Source of the DNA: Glycine soja
Lineage: Eukaryota > Streptophyta > Magnoliopsida > Fabales > Fabaceae
DNA: 64,000 nucleotides
Assembly: GCF_004193775.1 (NCBI RefSeq)
Contig: NC_041021.1
Span: 36,405,718 to 36,469,717, forward strand
Direction: 5' to 3'
Made by a program: the position numbers and the translations under genes. The notes below the pieces were generated by a model. That model saw only the letters and a program-made list of their open reading frames with translations. It had not been told where the DNA came from and did no database searches. Of the stretch, positions 56,837-64,000 are shown piece after piece (the stretch's first letter is position 1; every line of letters begins with the position of its first letter).

Positions 56837-59607
56837 ATGAATTCGGTTATAACAGTGTTGTATTTCAATGGAAGGGTATATGAAGATAATGATGGTGTAA
56901 TATTTGAAGGCAGTAAAAAAATGATTCAGATTAAATGTGGAATTAGTTTCAATGCTTTGAAGAAAAAAATTGGAGATAAGGTAAAGTTAAAAAATAATGA
57001 AATTATTTCTGCTATCAACTGTAGATTTTTAGTGTTAGGAAAATATATTGTCTTGCAAATTTGTGATGACGAAGACGTCAAAACGATGCTGGAAAGTTTT
57101 AAACAACAAGACCAAATGTCAGTTCTAGAATTGTACATAGAAAAGGATGTGACTGGTGGTTCAATGTTTCATTCTGCCAATTTGCTTACATCATGTGAAA
57201 ATTATTTATCTAATGATGAGACACAACCGGCAACAAATATGAGCAATTTACATATTGACGAAGACGATGATGATGATTATTATCTTGTGTTTAACTCATA
57301 CATTGAAGAGTCTTTAGATGAAGATGACAGTGTTAACAGTATATCTGATACAGACAATGAAGTCACCAACATTTCTCAACCAGTAAGAATTGTTCACCTA
57401 GCAGAAGGTATAATTTGTTGTATAAAAAAATTAGACAATACATTTATTATTTGATGACAATTGTATTTAATGTTAAATAAGTATTATTTTATTTTTTATT
57501 TTGAACTGTTAGGTGCACAACGAATTAAAAATTCATTTTGGAATGATGCTTTACATTATAACAATATCAACTGGAGTTATCCTGATGAGGAGGACATTTG
57601 CGGTTTGGAGATGTCGTCGACCTTTAATGTTGGTCAAGAATTATATGTTGGCATGGAATTTGATAGTAAAGATGCGGTAAAAAATGCAGTCAAACAATAT
57701 GTATGAAGGTGCATAAAAGTTTCAAAGTTGTTAAAAGCAAATCGAACAAGTATGTGGTTTGTTGCTTGAATAAAAATACAGAGTGTCCTTGCCCTTTCTA
57801 TATGAGGGCAATTTTATCTAAAAAACAGAAACGTGGAAAGTCACACAATGGGGTGGACCACACACATGTCTGAATATGACCATGACACAAGATCACGAGA
57901 AACTTGATTCAGATTTAATTGTCACTTGTGTAGTAGGTACGTATTTTATGTTCATATTATGTTCATTTTTTGTTAATTGTCATTTAAATTTTGTTATGTT
58001 ATTGACAGGCATGATCAGAGAAGATCCATCAATAAAAAAATTTTTGATTCAAGAGAGGATTAACAGTGAATTTGCATACAAGGTGTCGTACAAAAAAGCT
58101 TGGTTGGCGAAACAGAAAGCCATTGCAATTGAATATGGCGATTGGGATGAATCATATGCGAAACTTTCATCGTGACTAACACACATGCAAAATCATTCTC
58201 CTGGATCATATTTTCAAGTACTACATGACGATTTTATCATTGGGAATACGGTTAGTCGCGAACACCGTCAGTTTCATAGAGTTTTTTGGACTTTTGGCCA
58301 ATGTAAAGAGGTTTTCAAGTACTGTAAGCCAATCATACAAGTTGACGACACACATTTGTACGGTAAATACCGTGGGACCCTCTTAATGGCCACATCACAA
58401 GATGGAAATGGTGGTGTCCTTCCTCTAGCATTCGCGGTGGTTGAAGGTGAGACGTTGACAGCGTGGTCATGGTTTTTGGCACACTTGCGTGAACACGTCA
58501 CAGATAAAAATGGTATTTGTCTGATATCTGATCGACACGCAAGTATAAAGTCTGATGTCGCTAACGAAACACTTGGTTGGCAACCTCCCCACGGTTATCA
58601 TGTCTACTGCGTACGACACATAGCAAGCAACTTCAATCGGAAATTCAATAATGCCAAACAAAAAGAAATGTTGAAGAAATTGGGTAAGATTTCATATTTG
58701 ATGATCACGTTTATTTAACTTTGATACATACTTAAAATTGTTATTCATAACTAATTTTATGCAGCCTACACTCCTTACAAGCACAATTTTTATCAAAATT
58801 TAGAAAAATTTCATGAATTGAGTCCAGCCATAGCAACATGGATTGATCGCATTTCAAAGGAAAAATGGACGATGGCTTATGATAGAGAAGGACGTCGATA
58901 TGGCCACATGACAACCAACCTCTCAGAATGTATCAATAAGGTTTTGAAGGATTGTCGCAACATTCCCATAACAACATTGGTCAAATCAACGTACAGTAGG
59001 TGTCGAAAGTACTTTGTTGAGCGTGGCCGCCAAGCCCAGAGACAATTAAATGAAGGGAGTATATTGTTCAAAGCTTGTTAAAGAACTTAGAAAAAATCAA
59101 GAACAAGCTTGTTTGCACATCGTTCGCGTGTATGACATCCACTCCACAAGGTTTAAAGTAGAGGAGACCTTCAATCCTATTACGCAACGTGGCGGACAAA
59201 AGTGGGCAGTTAACTTGAATGTTCATTATTGTCAATGCGGAAGGTATTCTGCGCTTCACTATCCATGTTCACATATTATTGCAGCTTGTGGTTATGTGAG
59301 CCTGAACTACTACCAATACATAGATATTTTTTATACAAATGAACACATCTTAAAAGCTTACTCCTCACAATGGTGGCCTCTTGGGAATGAAACGGCTATT
59401 CCTCCTTCTAATGATGCATGGACACTTATCCCTGACCCAACTACAATTCGTGCGAAAGGTCGGCCAAAATCAACAAGGATAAAGAATGAGATGGATTGGG
59501 TCGAACCATCTGAGCACCGACAAAAATGCAGTAGATGTGGAGCCGAAGGGCATAACAGGCGTCGCTGTCCAATGCAATCTAAGCGTGGGAGTTGTTCAAA
59601 TCATTGA
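56837..59607 (+). pseudogene. MULE-2 transposase (mudrA type)
   Basis: Start at 56837 (MNSVITVLYFNGRVYEDNDG), a PB1-like N-terminus, then an acidic linker. Exon 1 ends at 57407 and exon 2 starts at 57513. Further introns are at 57937-58008 and 58684-58764. The DDE core has VDDTHLYGKYRG (first D), LISDRHASIKSDVAN (second D) and NLSECINKVL (E). A SWIM finger, CQCGRYSALHYPCSHIIAAC, and a CCHC knuckle, CSRCGAEGHNRRRC, follow near 59230 and 59530. It should bind and cut the terminal repeats. Breaks: single-base deletions near 57701 and 57820, a stop at 58173 (TGA where Trp is usual) and a 2-base deletion near 59060. Confidence 0.9.
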
Positions 59608-59754
59608 TTTATGTATGTTAGTCGAGTGACTTGTATTTGTTTAAGTTATCTTCCATGTATTGAATTTCTGGGGTTGAATCAATTTGTTAGTTAAAAACAT
59701 TACTTATTTTGTGTACATTAGCTATTTGTCGGGTTCAATGAATTCATTAGTTAA
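59608..59754. other. 3' flank of the MULE-2 transposase
   Basis: Short AT-rich stretch between the transposase stop and the telomere-like array; it contains a duplicated TTAGTTAAAAACAT block (59687 and 59747). Confidence 0.5.
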
Positions 59755-60770
59755 AAACATAACCATAAACCCTATTCATAACCCCTAATCCAAAACCCTA
59801 AGCCTTAAACCCCTAAGCCCTAACCCCTAATCCAAACCCCTAAGCCTTAAACATATAAGCCCTAACCCTAACCCCTAATCCAAAACACTGAGCCTTAAAA
59901 ACCTAAGCCCTAACCCTAACCCTAACCCCAAGCCCTAAGCCCATCCCCAAAGCCCTAAGCCACATCCCTAATCCCTAAAACCTAACCCTAACCCTAACCC
60001 TTAATCCAAACCCCAAAGCCCTAACCCTAACCCTTATTCCAAACCTCTAAGCCTTAACCCTAACCCTAACCCTACCACAAAACCCTAACCCCTAATCCAA
60101 AACACTAACCCCTAAGCCCTAACCCTAACCCTAATCCAAACCCCTAAGCCCTACCCCATAATCCAAAACACTAACCCTTAAACCACTAAGCCCTAACCAT
60201 AACCCTTACCCCTAATCCAAAACACTAATCCTTAAACCCTTAAGCCCTAACCCTAACCCTAACCCCTAATCCAAACCCCTAACCCCTAATCCAAAACACT
60301 AACTCTTAAACCCCTAAGGCCTAACCCTAACCCTAACCCCTAATCCAAACCCCTAACCCCTAATCCAAAACACTAACTCTTAAACCCTTAAGGCCTAACC
60401 CTAACCCTAACCCCTAATCCAAATCCCAAACCCCTAACCCCTAATCCAAAACACTAACTCTTAAACCCCTAAGGCCTAACCCTAACCCTAACCCCTAATC
60501 CAAAACACTAACTCTTAAACCCCTAAGGCCTAACCCTAACCCTAACCCCTAATCTAAACCCCTAACCCCTAATCCAAAACACTAACTCTTAAACCCCTAA
60601 GGCCTAACCCTAACCCTAACCCCTAATCCAAACCCCAAACCCATAATCCAAAACACTAACCCTTAAACCTCGAAGCCCTAACCCTAACCCTAACCCCTAA
60701 TCCAAACCCCTAACCCCTAACCCCTAATCCAAATCACTAACCCTTAAACCCCTAAGGCCTAACCCTATTT
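59755..60770 (+). repeat. Telomere-like CCCTAA array with higher-order units
   Basis: About 1 kb of degenerate plant-telomere-type repeats (AACCCTAA, CCCTAAAC, CCCTAAGCC, CCTAATCC). In the right part a higher-order unit recurs: GGCCTAACC at 60318, 60392, 60473, 60527, 60601 and 60756, giving intervals of 74, 81, 54, 74 and 155 bp. Between them lie TAATCCAAACCCCTAACC, CACTAACTCTTAAACC and variants. It lies exactly between two convergent genes. Confidence 0.9.
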
Positions 60771-61076
60771 ACAATGATGAACTATGGTCTTAGTTAATGT
60801 GGAGTATCTGCACATATGGCGTTGGTGTTTGGCTTTAGTTACTAAAACTACTTATTTTTCATTTGTGTACTTTAGTTTTATTTTTAAACTTTGTTTTATT
60901 ATTATAGTTTGATGTGCCACATAAACTCTATACATTAGTAAGGCATAATAAATGAGATGCGATAGATTAACTGTCAAAATCAAATGTCTTACAAACAACA
61001 AGAAATTTACACAGAGACATAAAAATCAGTCATTATGGTGTCCGTGATGTCGTGAGGATGTGCCACATGGTCGATC
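60771..61076. other. 3' flank of the MULE-2 mobile-domain gene
   Basis: AT-rich, with no coding signal; includes the 3' untranslated region of the minus-strand gene ending at 61077. Confidence 0.5.
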
Positions 61077-63291
61077 CTATCTTCGCGCTTGACGATCAGG
61101 ATTTCTTCTATCACATTGTCTCCCCGCTTCTGCTTGCTCAGCCTCAACAGAAAACTCCTGATGCAAATCAACACCTAATAAGTTGCCCATATTAGGTATT
61201 GCTCCGGGTACATTCCATTGCGGAGCAAATGGGGCGTTAGGTGTTGCCATGGAGGCATCATGCTGCTGTGAAGGAGTCATAGTGGGCCATGAAAAATGAG
61301 GTTGTGCTTCGGCAACACCACCGAACGAATGTTCGCTCGCAGAAGTATCAGTGTGATGACCTTCAAAAGGATACTGATACATCTGTGAAGGATATTCGGA
61401 AAATGTTGTTGGCGTGTAATACATTCCATGATCATGCTCCATCATTTGTTGGGAATATTGCTCCACTTCAACAGACTCCCTTCGTCTGCCTATGCCCCGA
61501 GTTTCAACACTTGACTGAAGAATGTGAAACTCTTGTGGTGGGAATTCACGCTCTGATGCTGGACCATGTGACACTAGCTCAGTGATTCTCTCTTGCTCTT
61601 CTGATATAATCGCTAACTTATCCACGTAAGGCACGAGATCATCAACTGTCCATGTGTTCCTCCCTTGTGGTGACACCATATACTGTAAAGTCTCCACAAC
61701 TTTACCCTACAATTATTAGCGTCAACAAATTAATGCTCATGCTTAAGAAAATAATTAGAAGTTAAACATTGAAAAACAGATAAATACCAATGCAACTGTG
61801 TTTGCATTGTTTGGGTTGACAAACATCTTTGTTTTACGCCTATACCACATCATGTAGTCTGAGTTAAAATCCAGTAGGCCCTCCTGTCGAGGATAAACGT
61901 CGACCCTAAACTCAGCTCGATTGTTCCACTGACTAATCATTGGGGCCAACAGGTGGAACCAATTCTCATCTTGCTTGCCTTTGAGCGTTATGCCATGAAG
62001 ATTCTGCGGTTGCGAAGGACACCCGGGAATAGGTTGTTGCAATCCAAATTGTCGTAAAACTCTATCGGGTTGGTGCCACTAAACAACATGGAAACAAATC
62101 AGTGGCATCACCGCAAACCAGGCTACACTTCCAACCACACAAATTGGAGGCAACGCTGCCATCCCAGTTGCTGTGTATGGCTCCCAGACAAACTGCATAT
62201 AACAACACACTTGTCAATTTTCAGTCAAACATAACATATTAAAATTTCATTTAACCAATACATTACGATCTTCTTACCTCATGTCGTTTCATCAAATCCA
62301 ATTTACGACGGAAAACTCTAAGATCATCATTGCCAATATGCTGATTTCCACGTCGCAGCCACCTACAATAAAAATGAAATCATCATTGTCAACACGTTTC
62401 ATCATTAAATATTTTCAATTCAAATGTAACTTTTTAAACGAAAAACCTGTGTCCAAGTGGTTTATTTTCTATGACGGGAGGCGTCCTCTTTGGAGCCAAA
62501 GTCGTGCATCGTTCCCATGCCCACATTTGAATTAAGATGCACATACCTCCGATTGATTTAACTTTGTAATCGGTGGCGCTGCACATCTCTCTATATAAAT
62601 ACGCAAGCACGGCAGGTCCCCACGCATACGTGTTGCACTGTTCAAAGTCACGTAAAAATTGTAGGTACCTTAAGGAAACTCTGCTACTAGTTTTGTTAAC
62701 AAAGAGGACACCTCCTATGAATCGAAGGATCCACGCACGAGTAAACCTTTGTAATTGTTCAACGTTACCCTCATCAATATTTATGTGAGGAAAATGGTGA
62801 GCCAGCCAACTTAATTTTACCACACTGCCTTCAATTTCGCCTTCCTATGGTCTGACTCTTAATAATTCTTCACACAAATCGGCCCAATCAAGATTTGTTG
62901 AACCAATTAATGGTGCCCCGTCAGTACGCAGACCTAATAAAACTGACACATCTTGGAGAGTAATGGTAGCCTCTCCGCATCTCAGGTGAAACGTGTGGGT
63001 TTCGGGCTTCCATCTTTCAATGAACGCACTAATTAAGGCCGCATTTATCTTTAGGTATCTCATCTTCATGATCCAATAAAACCCAGATTGCCGAAGCAGA
63101 GGAACAATTTTCTCTGGTATTTGTTCTTCACCTTGATACGTCGGGACTGCTCGTCTGATGTGTAGTTTTCTGTCTGGTTCCCCATTCCAAACATGTTTTG
63201 AAACATGCTTAGATTGCATCCACAAGACGTCACCATCAATTGGACCAGACCTTGTTTGTATACTTGATGAGCATGACGACGGAGATGCCAT
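61077..63291 (-). pseudogene. Plant mobile domain gene of MULE-2
   Basis: Four minus-strand exons with GT/AG sites: 63291-62447, 62362-62278, 62192-61788 and 61706-61077. It starts MASPSSCSSSIQTR. The mobile domain follows: FYWIMKMRYLKINAALISAF, FHLRCGEATITLQDVSVLLG, VKLSWLAHHFPHI and CNTYAWGPAVLAYLYREMC. After it come IPPICVVGSVAWF-like and IPGCPSQPQNLHGITLKGKQ blocks and a Gln/Pro-rich C-terminus. The domain occurs in MAIN/MAIL and PP7-like proteins and in transposons. Two stops break it: TAG at 62845-62847 (CAG expected after VRP) and TAG at 62079-62081 before WHQPD. Splice sites are intact, so decay is recent. Confidence 0.85.
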
Positions 63292-64000
63292 TGATCCTAA
63301 AAAATAAAATATAAAACAATTAATTGACGATAAAATTTATACATTAATTATACATACACAAATTAAGTATATTTACAAAAAATTTAATTAAAATAAGGGA
63401 AATTTAAATGTATTATACAATCACAGAAATTTAAATGTATTATACAAAATAAATTAAATCACATCCAAACACAATTTTACATAAATAACAATTTATATTT
63501 TTTTTTAATTTCAATAATAAAATATATTATACAAATAACCTAATTCACATATATTTTATAAATAAATTAAATTACATACAAATATAAATTTAAATATATA
63601 AAATAATATTTATATTTTTGACTAAAAATTAAAATAATATATATACAAAATTAATAATTAAATTTTCGACTAAAAACTAACGTAATATAAAAAACTAAAA
63701 ATTATAAACTAAAACTAACGTAATATAAAAAATTAAATTCTAACCTAATTTAAAATTAATAATTTATACTACATAAAATTATTCTTAATCTATCATATCA
63801 AATATTTAAATTAAATATAATTTACCATATACAAAATTAATGACTTTAAATAATTACGAGTAAAATAATTTAACATACAAAATCAATAATTTTAAATACG
63901 TAAAACTATTATAATTTAAATATAACATATGAAACTAATAATATCTAAAACTACCGTAATATAAAAAATTTAATACTAACCTAATTTAAAATTAATAATT
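63292..64000. other. AT-rich upstream region of the mobile-domain gene
   Basis: Long runs of AAATTTAAAT/TATACAAAA-type sequence with AACTAACGTAATATAAAA repeated near 63676 and 63714. It is probably an intron or leader and part of MULE-2. No coding signal. Confidence 0.5.

Larger units (their letters stand above)
55450..64000. mobile_element. Mutator-like element MULE-2 (right end outside window)
   Basis: It contains a plus-strand transposase (56837-59607), a CCCTAA array (59755-60770) and a convergent plant-mobile-domain gene (61077-63291). The left region from about 55450 is GC-rich and has repeats of GGCGCCAGTGG in two orientations (55570-55810), probably the terminal region. The precise left end and the right terminal repeat could not be placed. 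Confidence 0.65.

Noticed and set aside
57700..57830. Frame-restoring pair of indels in the MULE-2 transposase
   Set aside because: Both events are single-base deletions, so the original frame is not restored.
59755..60770. A true chromosome end (telomere)
   Set aside because: Repeats are degenerate with higher-order structure and genes of one element lie on both sides.
61289..61585. Plus-strand ORF of 98 residues
   Set aside because: Antisense to the last exon of the mobile-domain gene.
61077..63291. Host plant-mobile-domain gene (MAIN/MAIL) of the plant
   Set aside because: Convergent placement with a transposase and the same layout in MULE-1 indicate a transposon-borne gene.

Overview
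This is a plant nuclear window, AT-rich and almost entirely made of transposable elements in various states of decay. The LTR families, the Mutator-like elements that carry a second plant-mobile-domain gene, and the intron/exon style all suggest a legume, most likely soybean or a close relative (inference from family resemblance; no search was run). I see no RNA genes, no CRISPR and nothing prokaryotic.

Layout. 0-8.5 kb: non-genic DNA with a 291-bp tandem duplication, a worn Copia reverse-transcriptase remnant, MITE-like elements and a LINE 3' scrap. 8.5-24.1 kb: one nested composite. A small foldback MITE is split by a minus-strand Ty1/Copia element (8667-24004, 5-bp target duplication ATTTT). 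The Copia is itself split by a solo LTR (10126-11812, TSD TTGAT), a chromovirus-type solo LTR (11885-18832, TSD ATAAC) that contains a deletion-derivative Ty3 element, and a second Ty3 fragment. 24.1-32.7 kb: a Mutator-like element (MULE-1) with a plus-strand transposase carrying an OTU-protease-like tail and a minus-strand plant-mobile-domain (MAIN-like) gene, converging on a telomere-like spacer; a solo LTR sits in the transposase. 33.3-34.3 kb: a hAT-like non-autonomous element that may carry a captured gene fragment. 34.6-36.1 kb: the only intact-looking host gene, a two-exon 96-residue membrane protein resembling a plant-specific mitochondrial complex I subunit. 37.9-52.1 kb: an L1-type LINE whose ORF2 is split by a full-length Ty3/Gypsy chromovirus (40058-49489, both LTRs present). 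52.7-54.2 kb: fragments of host genes, chiefly the saposin-like part of a phytepsin-type aspartic protease. 55.4-64 kb: MULE-2, with the same convergent plan as MULE-1 (transposase, about 1 kb of degenerate CCCTAA repeats, then a four-exon plant-mobile-domain gene); its right end lies outside the window.

Nearly all element genes carry stop codons, frameshifts or internal deletions, so they are annotated as pseudogenes; LINE ORF1 is the exception, being open throughout. The most interesting points are the multi-layer nest resolved by target-site duplications, the two MULEs sharing a transposase/telomere-like spacer/mobile-domain layout, the OTU-fused transposase, the ATGA overlap between LINE ORF1 and ORF2, and a roughly 100-bp segment shared between the hAT-like element and the protease fragment. 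Boundaries and exon joins were read by eye; product names rest on recognisable motifs.
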